DNA of 64,000 nt from a bacterium YEK0313 (GTDB taxonomy: Bacteria; Pseudomonadota; Alphaproteobacteria; Rhizobiales; Phreatobacteraceae): positions 4,120,615 through 4,184,614 of the forward strand of contig CCMO02000001.1 in NCBI GenBank assembly GCA_000751295.2, in the 5' to 3' direction. Positions 8,860 through 18,048 of the stretch are shown piece by piece. The position numbers were made by a program, and so were the translations under genes. Below the pieces are notes generated by a model. The model was not told where the DNA came from and did not search any database. It saw only the letters and a program-made list of their open reading frames with translations. The stretch's first letter is position 1; the number at the start of each line of letters is the position of its first letter.

Positions 8860-10905
8860 ATGTACACGATCGGCATCGATGTCGGCGGCACCTTCACCGA
8901 CCTGGTCGCGGTCGGACCGGACCGCGTCGCCGTCTTCGCAAAATCGCCCTCGACGCCCGAGGACCAGTCGCTCGGAGTGATGACGGGGCTCGAGGAGCTC
9001 GCCGGCAAGCTCGGCGTCACGCGCGCCGGCCTGCTGGCCAACGCGACGCGCCTGGTGCACGGCACGACGGTCGCCACCAATGCGCTCCTGGAGCGCAAGG
9101 GCGCGAAGGTCGCCCTGATCACGACCGAGGGCCATCGCGACATCCTGGAAATGCGCGAGGGCCTGAAAGGCAATCGCTACGACCTGCGCACGCCGCCACC
9201 CGAGCCGCTGGTCCCGCGCGAGCTGCGCTTCGGCGTGCGCGAGCGGCTCGGCCCCGACGGGGCTGTGCGCATTCCGCTCGACGAGGCGTCGCTCGCCACC
9301 GCCATCGAAGCCATCCGCGCAGCCGGGGCAACCTCGGTGGCCGTCTGCTACCTGCACGCCTATCGCAATCCCGCGCACGAGATCGCGACCGTCGAGCGCC
9401 TGCGCCGTGCGCTGCCGGACATCTATGTCTCGCGGTCGAGCGACGTCTGGCCGCAGATCAAGGAGTTCGAGCGGGTCTCGACGACAGTCGTCAACAGCTA
9501 TGTAGGCCCGGCGGTTCAGCGCTATCTCGGCAATCTCGAGCGCCGGCTCGCCGAAGCGGGCTTTGCCGGAAGCCTGTTCATCATCCTTTCGCATGGCGGC
9601 ATGGCCCCGGTCGAGGAAGCCTCGCGCCTCGCCGCCGGAACGGTGCTCTCCGGTCCGGCCGGCGGCATTTCCGGCTGCCGGCGCTGCGCCGAGCTGCTGG
9701 GCGTCGCCGACCTGATCCCCTTCGACATGGGCGGCACCAGCACGGATATTTCCCTGGTCGTCGACGGCCGCGCGGCGCTGACCGCCGATGCCGGCCTCGC
9801 CGGCGAGCGCATCGCGCTGCGCAGCCTCGACATCGCCAGCATCGCGGCCGGCGGCGGGTCGATCGCCTCGGTCGACGCCGGCGGCGCCCTCCATGTCGGC
9901 CCGGCGAGCGCCGGCTCCCAGCCCGGGCCGGCCTGCTACGGCCATGGCGGGACGGCGGCGACCGTCACCGACGCCAATGTCGTGCTCGGCTATCTCGGCG
10001 CCGAGACCTTCATGGGCGGCCGCCGGCGCCTCGACAGGGCCGCCGCCGAGGCGGCGGTCGGCCGGATCGGCGCGGCGCTGGGTGTCGGCCTCGAACAGGC
10101 CGCGGCCGGCATCTATCGCATGGTCAATCTCGGCATGGCCGACGGCATCCGGCTCATGACCCTGCGCCGCGGCGTCGATCCGCGCCACCACGCCATGGTC
10201 AGCTTCGGCGGCGCGGCCGGCCTGCACGCGGTCGAGGTCGCCAGGGAGCTGGAGATCCCGCGCGTCATCGTGCCGGTCGCCGCCTCGGTCCTGTCCGCCT
10301 GGGGCATGCTGGCGAGCGACCTGCGCTACGAGGTCGGCCGGACCAGCATCGGCACCGGCCGGGTCGGCGCCGAGGCGATCCGTTCGGTCATGGCCGAGCT
10401 CGAGGCCTCAGCCCGCGCCCGGATGACGGCCTGGTTCGACGGTCCGGTCAGGATCGAGCGCTCGGCCGAGATGCGCTACGGCGAGCAGATCTTCGAGATC
10501 GACGTCGACCTCGACGGCGTCGCGCTCGAGGCGCCCGATCTGGTCGACCAGATCGACCGGCGCTTCCATCGCCGCCACGAGGAGCTCTACACCTATGCCT
10601 CGCCCGACCAGGAGGTGGTCTTCGTCAATGCCCGCGTCTCGGCCGTCGGCGACGTGCCGCGGATCGGCGAGGAGGCAGTGGCCGCGGAGCCGACAGGCCC
10701 CGCGCAGCCCAAGGCCACGCGCACCGTCTTCCTCGGCGGACCGAAGGAGGTTCCGGTCTATGATTTCGGCAGCCTCATGCCGAACCATCGGATCTCCGGG
10801 CCGGCCCTCGTCGAATCCGAGACGACCACCATCCTGGTCGGTCCGGCCGATACGCTGACGGTCAATGCCCTGGGCTGGCTCGACATCGCGATCGGCCGCC
10901 CGTGA
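8860..10905 (+). CDS. hyuA: Hydantoinase A / oxoprolinase family subunit (ATPase)
   Basis: This 681-residue partner of HyuB has an N-terminal actin/ASKHA-like ATP site, GIDVGGTFTDLVAV at residues 4-17, and then LVHGTTVATNALLERKGAKV, both diagnostic of HyuA. A central hydantoinase domain carries the metal-site motif PFDMGGTSTDIS. The C-terminal part includes SFGGAAGLHA. It should activate the cyclic substrate with ATP while HyuB completes the reaction. Exact chemistry within the family (hydantoinase, 5-oxoprolinase, acetone/acetophenone carboxylase) is not settled by motifs. No N-carbamoylase gene (HyuC) is present in the window. It is the last gene of the operon and converges on a YdcF-like gene. 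Confidence 0.93.
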   Translation: MYTIGIDVGGTFTDLVAVGPDRVAVFAKSPSTPEDQSLGVMTGLEELAGKLGVTRAGLLANATRLVHGTTVATNALLERKGAKVALITTEGHRDILEMREGLKGNRYDLRTPPPEPLVPRELRFGVRERLGPDGAVRIPLDEASLATAIEAIRAAGATSVAVCYLHAYRNPAHEIATVERLRRALPDIYVSRSSDVWPQIKEFERVSTTVVNSYVGPAVQRYLGNLERRLAEAGFAGSLFIILSHGGMAPVEEASRLAAGTVLSGPAGGISGCRRCAELLGVADLIPFDMGGTSTDISLVVDGRAALTADAGLAGERIALRSLDIASIAAGGGSIASVDAGGALHVGPASAGSQPGPACYGHGGTAATVTDANVVLGYLGAETFMGGRRRLDRAAAEAAVGRIGAALGVGLEQAAAGIYRMVNLGMADGIRLMTLRRGVDPRHHAMVSFGGAAGLHAVEVARELEIPRVIVPVAASVLSAWGMLASDLRYEVGRTSIGTGRVGAEAIRSVMAELEASARARMTAWFDGPVRIERSAEMRYGEQIFEIDVDLDGVALEAPDLVDQIDRRFHRRHEELYTYASPDQEVVFVNARVSAVGDVPRIGEEAVAAEPTGPAQPKATRTVFLGGPKEVPVYDFGSLMPNHRISGPALVESETTTILVGPADTLTVNALGWLDIAIGRP

Positions 10906-10933
10906 GACCGGGCCGGCACGCCTCGGCCGCACC

Positions 10934-11737
10934 TCAGGGCCGGGGCAGCAGCGCGTCGGTGCGTCCGGCGAGCCGGTAGGCGACGAGGCCGATCCATTCA
11001 CGCGCCATGCGGTCGACGAGGTCGAGCCCGCGGCTGGCCGGCAGCATCGGCCGGACCAGCTCGCTCGCGCTGCCGCGCGTCTCGTAGTCGACCGGATAGG
11101 GCGTGACGTCGAAGCCCGCGACACGGAAGATGCCGACCGACCGGGGCATGTGCCAGGCCGAGGTGACCATCACCCAGCGCTCGCCCGGTTTCGGCCGCAG
11201 CAGGCGGCGGCTGAAGACGGCGTTCTCCCAGGTGTTGCGGCTTTCCCGCTCGATGACGATGCGCTCGGGCGCGACGCCCAGTTCGACGAACAGCTTGCGC
11301 GCCGCTTCCGCCTCGTCGAGCCCGTCGCGCAGGAACACCGCATTGGCGCCGCCAGTGAACACCAGCCGCGCCTCCGGGTAGCGGCGGGCGAGCGCCACGG
11401 CCTCGGTGATCCGGCCCGGCGCGGCGGCGATCGTCACCTGGCCGCCGCGTGCCGCCGTGGTCGTCTGGTCGATGGAGCCGCCGAGGACGATGATGCCGGT
11501 CGGCGCCGGCATGTCCTGCGCCATTTGCGGGAAGCGGTTCTCGAGCGGCCGGGCCAGCCAGATGCCGAGCGGCAACGGCCCGGCGAGCACGAAGCCGATG
11601 GCGCCGGCCACGATCATGCGCCGTCCGGCGCGGGCGAAACGCGTCGCCCGCGCCAGCACGCCGAGAACGACGAGGCCGATGAGCACGTTGGATGGCGTCA
11701 CCAGCCACCAGAGGATCTTGGAGGCGTAGAAGAACAT
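10934..11737 (-). CDS. YdcF-family (DUF218) membrane protein
   Basis: This 267-residue protein has two N-terminal membrane segments (about residues 10-35 and 40-60) and a DUF218/YdcF domain marked by GIIVLGGSID, the ARRYPEARLVFTGG strand and a SRNTWENAVFSRRLL helix. The family includes ElyC/SanA-type envelope proteins; biochemical roles are poorly defined. It lies 50 bp downstream of the isovaleryl-CoA dehydrogenase gene on the same strand and may share its transcript, though no functional link is evident. Confidence 0.88.
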   Translation of the reverse strand: MFFYASKILWWLVTPSNVLIGLVVLGVLARATRFARAGRRMIVAGAIGFVLAGPLPLGIWLARPLENRFPQMAQDMPAPTGIIVLGGSIDQTTTAARGGQVTIAAAPGRITEAVALARRYPEARLVFTGGANAVFLRDGLDEAEAARKLFVELGVAPERIVIERESRNTWENAVFSRRLLRPKPGERWVMVTSAWHMPRSVGIFRVAGFDVTPYPVDYETRGSASELVRPMLPASRGLDLVDRMAREWIGLVAYRLAGRTDALLPRP

Positions 11738-11787
11738 GGCCTCGCTGCGTCGCCCCTACGCCAGGATCTTCGAACGGGCCGCCCGCC

Positions 11788-12960
11788 TCACGCGGTCTTC
11801 TCGAACAGCTCCCGTCCAATCAGCATGCGCCGGATCTCGCTGGTGCCGGCGCCGATCTCGTAGAGCTTGGCATCGCGCAAGAGCCGCCCGGTCGGGTAGT
11901 CGTTGATATAGCCGTTGCCGCCGAGCAGCTGGATCGCATCGAGCGCCATCTTCGTGGCGTTCTCGGCCGCGTAGAGAATGGCGCCGGCCGCGTCCTCGCG
12001 TGTCGTCTGGCCGCGGTCGCAGGCCTTGGCGACGGCGTAGACATAGGCGCGCGTCGCGTTCATCGACACGTACATGTCGGCGACCTTGCCCTGGACGAGC
12101 TGGAACTCGCCGATCGATTTGCCGAACTGCTTGCGCTCGTGGATATAGGGCATGACCACGTCCATGCAGGCCTGCATGATGCCGATCGGCCCGGCCGAGA
12201 GGACGGCGCGCTCATAGTCGAGCCCCGACATCAGCACATTGACGCCGCGCCCGACCGCGCCGAGCACGTTCTCCTCCGGCACTTCGCAGTCCTGGAAGAC
12301 GAGCTCGCCGGTATGCGAGCCACGCATGCCGAGCTTGTCGAGCTTCTGGGCGCAGGAAAAGCCCTTGAAGCCCTTCTCGATGAGGAAGGCGGTCATGCCC
12401 CGCGGGCCGGCATCCGGATCGGTCTTGGCGTAGACCACCAGGACGTCGGCGTCCGGGCCGTTGGTGATCCACATCTTGGTGCCGTTGAGGATGTAGCGGT
12501 CGCCCTTCTTGTCGGCCCGCAGGCGCATCGACACGACGTCCGAGCCGGCGCCCGGCTCCGACATGGCGAGCGCGCCGACATGGTCGCCCGACATCAGCTT
12601 CGGCAGGTAGCGCCGGCGCTGCTCGTCATTGCCGTTCTTGCGGATCTGGTTGACGCAGAGATTGGAATGGGCGCCGTAGGACAGGCCGACCGAGGCCGAG
12701 GCGCGCGAGATCTCCTCCATGGCGATGCAGTGCTCGAGATAGCCGAGCCCGGTGCCGCCATATTCCTCCTCGACCGTCATGCCGAGCAGGCCGAGGTCGC
12801 CGAACTTCTTCCACAGGTCCATCGGGAACTGGTCGGTCCTGTCGATCTCGGCCGCGCGCGGCGCAATCTCGGCGCGGGCGAAGTTCGCCACCGTGTCGCG
12901 CAGCATGTCGGCGGTTTCGCCGAGGTCGAAGTCGAAGGGACGCGGCGCGTTCGGCAACAT
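11788..12960 (-). CDS. ivd: Isovaleryl-CoA dehydrogenase
   Basis: This 390-residue acyl-CoA dehydrogenase oxidises isovaleryl-CoA to 3-methylcrotonyl-CoA in leucine breakdown and passes electrons to ETF. Visible motifs are the FAD/substrate segment AMSEPGAGSDVVSM, WITNGPDADVLVVY, and the catalytic glutamate in GLDYERAVL, at the position used by isovaleryl-CoA and long-chain dehydrogenases rather than the short-chain type. QLLGGNGYINDYPTGRLLRDAK closes the FAD site. ATG at 12960 is preferred over the longer open frame because MLPNAPRPFDFDLGE is the usual start. Methylcrotonyl-CoA carboxylase genes are not adjacent. Confidence 0.93.
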   Translation of the reverse strand: MLPNAPRPFDFDLGETADMLRDTVANFARAEIAPRAAEIDRTDQFPMDLWKKFGDLGLLGMTVEEEYGGTGLGYLEHCIAMEEISRASASVGLSYGAHSNLCVNQIRKNGNDEQRRRYLPKLMSGDHVGALAMSEPGAGSDVVSMRLRADKKGDRYILNGTKMWITNGPDADVLVVYAKTDPDAGPRGMTAFLIEKGFKGFSCAQKLDKLGMRGSHTGELVFQDCEVPEENVLGAVGRGVNVLMSGLDYERAVLSAGPIGIMQACMDVVMPYIHERKQFGKSIGEFQLVQGKVADMYVSMNATRAYVYAVAKACDRGQTTREDAAGAILYAAENATKMALDAIQLLGGNGYINDYPTGRLLRDAKLYEIGAGTSEIRRMLIGRELFEKTA

Positions 12961-13062
12961 GGGAGTCCTCCCTGAAAGACAAGCTTTGCCAAGCGTTATA
13001 GAAGTCCCCTCGGCGCCTGTCATGATCGGCCGTGCGGCCGGGGGCCTTATGGAGCGAATGGC

Positions 13063-13545
13063 GTGAGTGACCAGCGATCGACCGCCTCTTTCGCCCGGCC
13101 GAGCCGGTTCCCCTGGCCCTCCGCGATCTTCGTCGGCTGCCTGGCGCTCGGCTGGGGCCTGACCGCGCTCCTGCCCGCCCATGACGGGCTCATCGAGCTC
13201 CTGCGCATCAAGGGATCGCTGTGCCTGGCGGCCGGCCTCGGCCTGGCCATCTGGGCCCATGCGACGCTCGCCCGTGCCGGCACCACCACCCTGCCCCACC
13301 AGGCCGCGACCCGCCTCGTCACGTCGGGCCCGTTCCGCTTCAGCCGCAACCCGACCTATATCGGACAGACGCTGATCATCGCCGGCTTTGGCGCGCTCCA
13401 GGCCTCGCCCTGGTACATCGCCGCCTCGGTGATCTATCTGATGCTGATCACGCGCTTTGCCATCAAGCCTGAGGAGGCGCATCTCGCCGAGCGCTTCGGC
13501 CTCGAATGGGAGGCCTATCGGATGGAGGTCAGGCGCTGGCTCTGA
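13063..13545 (+). CDS. Isoprenylcysteine methyltransferase-like membrane protein (ICMT/PEMT family)
   Basis: This 160-residue integral membrane protein has three to four hydrophobic segments and the PEMT/ICMT core near the C-terminus: TSGPFRFSRNPTYIGQTL, then KPEEAHLAERFGLEWEAY, which binds S-adenosylmethionine in this family. Bacterial members are often called isoprenylcysteine carboxyl methyltransferase family without known substrates. The likely start is GTG at 13063; there is no in-frame ATG that keeps the N-terminus. It diverges from ivd with a short shared promoter region. Confidence 0.82.
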   Translation: MSDQRSTASFARPSRFPWPSAIFVGCLALGWGLTALLPAHDGLIELLRIKGSLCLAAGLGLAIWAHATLARAGTTTLPHQAATRLVTSGPFRFSRNPTYIGQTLIIAGFGALQASPWYIAASVIYLMLITRFAIKPEEAHLAERFGLEWEAYRMEVRRWL

Positions 13546-13663
13546 AGCATAAGCGGGAATTTGCGGCCTTTGTTGCGGTGAATGTGGTGCCCTGCATCAA
13601 GCATTGTGGTGGTTCGAGTCTCGCTTTCGTGCAGAGCACGTCGACTTGAAACGATCACCACAA

Positions 13664-14701
13664 CTAAGGGCGCGGCCGGGGCACCGGCAGCGGAGCGGCG
13701 ATGGCCGGCGTATCGGCCGGCGGCACCGCCGCGGGGGGCACCGACGGGCTGACGGTCGCCGAGGTCACCTGCCCGGCTTCGAGGGTCGCCGGCTGGCCGG
13801 CCGCAGCCGCGAGGACGGGAGCGGCCTGATGCGTCCCGCGCGGATCGGCGGCGGGCTGGGGCGCCGGCGCCGCCGGTGACGGCGCTGGGCCGGCATCGGC
13901 AACCGCCGTGCCATGGTGCCGGAAACCCGTCTGGGCGAGCCGCTGCCACTGCGCGCGCGAGCCGGCGAAGACATTGCGGTCGACATTGCCATTGACGCCG
14001 CCGACGCGGCCGGTTGCGGTGATCTGCCAGAAGGCCCAGCGCCGGCCTGGATAGCGTTCATGGGGCAGCGCCCTGACCGAGCGGACCCAGAACGGGTACT
14101 GGGAGAACTCGCCGCCCGCCAGCACCTCGCGATGGAAGGTGATGTCGGCATAGATGATCGGCCGCTTGCCGTAATGGCGCTCCATCGCATGGAGGAACTC
14201 GCGCATCTTGTGGCGGGCCGCTTCCACCGAGATCCGGCGCGGACAGGTTGGCGAATGGAAATTCCATTCGACGTCGAGCACCGGCGGCAGAGCCTCGGGA
14301 TCGACCGGCACGTGACGCTGGAACCAGGCGATCTGGTCGGTCATCGAGCCGCACCAATAGGTGAAATGATAGGCGCCGCGCGCAACGCCCGCGCGCCGCG
14401 CGCCCTCCCAGTTCTCGCGGAACCGGTCGTCCAGGCGGTCGGCGCCCTCGGTCGCCTTGATGAAGGCGAAGGTGACGCCGGAGGCGCGCACGGCCTGCCA
14501 GTCGATCGTGCCCTGCCATTTCGACACGTCGATGCCGTGCACCTCGTGCGCCGAATGGCCCGACGTGTGCACCAGCGTTGGAAACGGATGGTCGCCGCTC
14601 GGCTCGCCGACAGCGGTCGGGCCCACGGGAACGCTGCCGCACCCCGCAAGCGCGAGGCCGGCAACGAGGAGCGCGATGCGGGAGGACGAGCGAGCGAGCA
14701 T
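13664..14701 (-). CDS. GH25 lysozyme-like lipoprotein
   Basis: This 345-residue predicted lipoprotein has a signal peptide with lipobox LAGC (residues 17-20) and then a glycoside hydrolase 25 domain (about 55-255). GH25 hallmarks are HGIDVSKWQGTIDW, FIKATEGAD, GAYHF and the acidic pair in LDVEWN. These enzymes cleave peptidoglycan between MurNAc and GlcNAc. The last 90 residues are an alanine/proline-rich low-complexity tail. The export route fits action in the periplasm or on the outer-membrane inner face, for example in wall remodelling. Neighbouring genes are unrelated. Confidence 0.92.
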   Translation of the reverse strand: MLARSSSRIALLVAGLALAGCGSVPVGPTAVGEPSGDHPFPTLVHTSGHSAHEVHGIDVSKWQGTIDWQAVRASGVTFAFIKATEGADRLDDRFRENWEGARRAGVARGAYHFTYWCGSMTDQIAWFQRHVPVDPEALPPVLDVEWNFHSPTCPRRISVEAARHKMREFLHAMERHYGKRPIIYADITFHREVLAGGEFSQYPFWVRSVRALPHERYPGRRWAFWQITATGRVGGVNGNVDRNVFAGSRAQWQRLAQTGFRHHGTAVADAGPAPSPAAPAPQPAADPRGTHQAAPVLAAAAGQPATLEAGQVTSATVSPSVPPAAVPPADTPAIAAPLPVPRPRP

Positions 14702-14778
14702 GAGCCTCTAGCGCATGGCCACAAATCATGGCCGAAAAAAGGGATCGTGGCCGAAACCGGGCCGACAGCGGATGCCGA

Positions 14779-15498
14779 CTATGCTTTACGACCCGTTTCC
14801 ATTTCGTAACGGGCTTTCGTTTCCGCGTTGGGCGGATAGAGGCCCGGCAGCGGCACGCCCTTCTCGACCTGGCTCATGATCCAGCCTTCGAGGTGCTCCT
14901 GGTCGGTCGCGGCCTTGGCCACCGCCTCGACGAGGTCCTGCGGGATCAGCACGGCGCCGTCGCCGTCGACCACGATGACGTCGTTCGGGAACACCGCGAC
15001 GCCGCCGCAGCCGATCGGCTCCTGCCAGTTGACGAAGGTGAGCGCGGCAACCGAGGCGGGCGCCGCTGCGCCCGAGCACCAGACCGGCAGGCCGGAATCA
15101 TCGACGCCGGCCGCGTCCCGCACCACACCGTCGGTAACGAGAGCGGTGACGCCGCGCTTGTGCATGCGCGCGCACAGGATGTCGCCGAAAATGCCGGCTT
15201 CGTGCACGCCCATGGCGTCGACCACGGCAATGACCCCCTCCGGCATGGCCTCGATGGCCGCCCGCGTCGAACGCGGCGAGGCCCAGCTTTCCGGCGTCGC
15301 CAGATCCTCGCGCGCCGGCACGAAGCGCAGCGTGAAGGCCCGGCCGACCAGGCGACGGTCGGCATTGCTGAACGGCATCGGGCCGTTCAGCCAGGTCTTG
15401 CGCAGGCCTTTCTTCAGCAGGACCGTGGTCAGGGTCGCGGTGGTGGCGGCTTCCAGGGCGGCCTTGATGGCGGGATCGAGCGGCAGGACGTCGGTCAT
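14779..15498 (-). CDS. RraA-family protein (HMG/CHA aldolase-like)
   Basis: This 239-residue RraA-fold protein contains the family core VTDGVVRDAAGV, followed by the glycine-rich CGGVAVFPNDVIVVDGDGAV segment that positions the catalytic metal. Members either regulate RNase E (RraA proper, about 160 residues) or act as 4-hydroxy-4-methyl-2-oxoglutarate/oxaloacetate aldolases. The N-terminal extension of about 70 residues (ATTATLTTVLLKKGLRKTWL) matches the longer enzymatic type. ATG 15498 is chosen over the longer open frame because upstream residues are not family-like. No pathway partner is adjacent. Confidence 0.88.
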   Translation of the reverse strand: MTDVLPLDPAIKAALEAATTATLTTVLLKKGLRKTWLNGPMPFSNADRRLVGRAFTLRFVPAREDLATPESWASPRSTRAAIEAMPEGVIAVVDAMGVHEAGIFGDILCARMHKRGVTALVTDGVVRDAAGVDDSGLPVWCSGAAAPASVAALTFVNWQEPIGCGGVAVFPNDVIVVDGDGAVLIPQDLVEAVAKAATDQEHLEGWIMSQVEKGVPLPGLYPPNAETKARYEMETGRKA

Positions 15499-15588
15499 GG
15501 GGTTTTCGGGGCTTTCGGCAGCAGGCCAGGGATCGGCCGATGGCCCGCGAAATTGCCCGAAGCGCGGCCGGCTGTCGAGCATCCTGCT

Positions 15589-16152
15589 TCAGCAGTCGCC
15601 GATGCGCTGGCCGCGCATCGCGACGGTCCGGCCGCCGGGACGGCCGATGCCGGTGACGAAGGTGCCCTCGTAGCTGGTGCCGCGATAGCTCATGGTGGAG
15701 CGCGCGGGCTGGCCCTGGCAGACCATCTCGATGGTGACGACCGGTCCCGCGACCAGGACCTCGCTGACCTGGCACGATTGCGCCGCGCCCTCGGCCTGCG
15801 CCGCCTCGGCGATCTCGTCCTGGCTGCCATTGGCGGCCCGCGCCGCCTCGGCGTCGATGCAACTGGTGACGGGCGTGCCGAGCACCTGGCCATTGACGCC
15901 GGTCGCGATCGCCCAGCGGCCGGGCTGCATCCGCTCCGCCGACCGGGGGGCGTTCCGCCCGATCAGAAGCATGCCTGTCACTGCGGCGAGCAGCACCGCC
16001 AGGCCGGCGCCGCCGAAGATCAAAAGGCGCGTCCTGAATGGCTTGTCCGGCTCCGAAATCGGCTGCCCCCTTTCCCTCTGGCCCTGCCTGCCATTCGAAG
16101 GAAACGAAATTGCGGCAGCGGTCGAATCGGCGGGATGATAGCCGGATCGCAC
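15589..16152 (-). CDS. Membrane-anchored DUF3617-like protein
   Basis: One hydrophobic segment (LLIFGGAGLAVLLAAVTGML) is followed by a small secreted domain with paired cysteines and the pattern MQPGRWAIATGVNG, C-I-D, C-Q-V, M-V-C-Q-G and TSYEGTF, typical of DUF3617. The frame is open to 16329, but that end overlaps the GGDEF-EAL gene by 134 bp. The GTG at 16152 gives a 187-residue product and no overlap, so I prefer it; the start is uncertain. Function unknown. The gene follows the GGDEF-EAL gene on the same strand at a 43-bp distance. Confidence 0.7.
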   Translation of the reverse strand: MRSGYHPADSTAAAISFPSNGRQGQRERGQPISEPDKPFRTRLLIFGGAGLAVLLAAVTGMLLIGRNAPRSAERMQPGRWAIATGVNGQVLGTPVTSCIDAEAARAANGSQDEIAEAAQAEGAAQSCQVSEVLVAGPVVTIEMVCQGQPARSTMSYRGTSYEGTFVTGIGRPGGRTVAMRGQRIGDC

Positions 16153-16195
16153 CGTCAGGCGCCAAGGCCGCGGCCGCGGCACGAGCCCTTGCGGC

Positions 16196-17746
16196 TCAGG
16201 CGGCGACCCGCGCCGGCTCCGGGGCGAGGCCGTGGGCCCGGGCGAATTCGGCGACCGGGACCGGCCGTCCGAACAGATAGCCCTGCATTTCGTGACAGCC
16301 GGCCGCCCTGAGGAAGCGGGCATGGGCATCGGTCTCGATGCCCTCGGCGATGACCTTGAGGCCGAGGGCGCGGCCGAGATTGATCACGCAGTGCAGGATG
16401 GTGGCGGCCTCGGCCCCCTTGTCGAGATCGAGGACGAAGCTGCGGTCGACCTTCAGCTTGTCGATCGGGAACTTGCGCAGATAGGAGAGCGAGGAGAAGC
16501 CCGTGCCGAAATCGTCGAGCGCGATCTGGACGCCGAGGCCGCGCAGGCTGCGCAGCGCCGCGAGCGCCTTCTCGGGATCGTCGATCATGACGTTCTCGGT
16601 GATTTCGAGCACCAGCCGCCGCGGGTCGAGGCCGGTCTCGCCGAGCACCGCCCTCACCTGGTCGGGAAAGTCCGGCCGGCGCATCTGCACGGGCGACACG
16701 TTGACGGAGACGAAGAGGCCCGGCCAGAGCACCGCGGCCCGGCAGGCCCGCTGCAGCACGATCTGGCCGAGCTGATGGATCAGCCCCGTCTCCTCGGCGA
16801 GGCGGATGAATTCCCCGGGCATGATCGCGCCGCGATAGGAATGGTTCCAGCGCGCCAGCGCCTCCATGCCGAGCAGCCGCGTGCCATCAGCGGTCAGGAT
16901 CGGCTGCAGGTGCACGTCGATCTCGCCGGTCAGCACCGCGCCGCGCAATTCGCGCTCGAAGAACCTGCGCTGCGCCACGTCCCGGCCCATCTCGGCATCG
17001 TAGGCGACGGCCAGGCCGCGGCCCTGTTCCTTCGCCGCATAGAGCGCCCGGTCGGCGCGGCGCATCAGCTCGTCGCGGTCGCCGCCGGGCCCGTCCACCT
17101 CCAGGAAGCCGATCGATGCGCCGACATGGACGGCCTTGCCGTCGACCAGGATCGGCCGGGCGATGTCCTCGGCGATCAGCGAGCAGGCGGCGAAGACATG
17201 GCTCGCACCGCCGCCCGGCAGGATCGCCGCGAATTCGTCGCCGCCGAGCCGGGCGACCTGCGCCTCCGGACCGCACACCCGCCGCAGCCGGCGGCCGACC
17301 TCGGCCAGCACGATGTCGCCGGCATGGTGGCCATGGCCGTCATTGATCTCCTTGAAATGATCGAGATCGATCAGCACGAGCGTGAAGGCGTGGCGGGCGA
17401 CGGGGCCGGCCAGCATCTGCCCGAAGGCCCGGTAGAAGGCGGTGCGGTTCGACAGGCCGGTCAGGTCGTCGATCCCGGCGGCGGAATGGGGCAGGCCGCC
17501 CTCGCCGGCCTCGGCCAGCATCCAGGCCAGACGCGCGAGGAGGCCGAGGGCCAGAGCGCAGGCGCCGAGCGCGACGACGGCGAGGCGGCCGGCCCAGGGA
17601 ATATCGGGAGCGAAGGCGAGATCGGCGAACCAGTCGGGCAGGCTGGCCGCCGCGACCAGGACCGCGACGAGGACGACAGCCAGGGTTACGCCCCAGACCT
17701 GCCGGCGCAGCGCCAGAAACGCGCCCGAAGTGATGGTCGCCGGCAT
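16196..17746 (-). CDS. GGDEF-EAL membrane protein (c-di-GMP turnover)
   Basis: This 516-residue protein has two membrane segments (about residues 17-36 and 54-77). A GGDEF domain follows (about 90-245) with DDLTGLSNR, the substrate-site DLDHFKEIND and an intact GGDEF at 168-172. Next is an EAL domain (about 265-510) with MEALARW, EITENVMI and the metal-binding DDFGTGFSSLSYL. Both catalytic motifs look complete, so it could make or cleave cyclic di-GMP. The RxxD inhibitory site normally found just before GGDEF is missing (PEAQ there), so product inhibition is unlikely. No sensory domain beyond the membrane part is seen. Confidence 0.95.
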   Translation of the reverse strand: MPATITSGAFLALRRQVWGVTLAVVLVAVLVAAASLPDWFADLAFAPDIPWAGRLAVVALGACALALGLLARLAWMLAEAGEGGLPHSAAGIDDLTGLSNRTAFYRAFGQMLAGPVARHAFTLVLIDLDHFKEINDGHGHHAGDIVLAEVGRRLRRVCGPEAQVARLGGDEFAAILPGGGASHVFAACSLIAEDIARPILVDGKAVHVGASIGFLEVDGPGGDRDELMRRADRALYAAKEQGRGLAVAYDAEMGRDVAQRRFFERELRGAVLTGEIDVHLQPILTADGTRLLGMEALARWNHSYRGAIMPGEFIRLAEETGLIHQLGQIVLQRACRAAVLWPGLFVSVNVSPVQMRRPDFPDQVRAVLGETGLDPRRLVLEITENVMIDDPEKALAALRSLRGLGVQIALDDFGTGFSSLSYLRKFPIDKLKVDRSFVLDLDKGAEAATILHCVINLGRALGLKVIAEGIETDAHARFLRAAGCHEMQGYLFGRPVPVAEFARAHGLAPEPARVAA

Positions 17747-18048
17747 GCCCCTGCCCCATGCATTGCCGTCGGCGAGCGACCCGCCGCGTCCTGCGGCCGG
17801 CGGTCTCGACGGCCTCTTCTGAAAGCCTCAACGCGCAGGCTTTTCCAAGTAAAATCGGCAGGCAGGCGCAACGCTCTTACAATATGAATAACATTATATT
17901 CTTCATGGAAACGTCAGAAAACTGTCACAGAGCCGCGCCGGCATAGCATGTGGCGAATGGCGCGCCGCAACGCCTGCCCTGGATTGTCGGGCAGCCGCAA
18001 GGGTTCCTGCCGGGGCCCCCTGTTCTCCCCTCGCCGTTCGGCCCGCCG
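17747..18048. other. Intergenic region upstream of the GGDEF-EAL gene
   Basis: No gene is supported here. A conspicuous AT-rich run at about 17876-17906, in otherwise very GC-rich sequence, probably belongs to the promoter of the leftward GGDEF-EAL gene. No convincing terminator hairpin or operator was found. Confidence 0.4.
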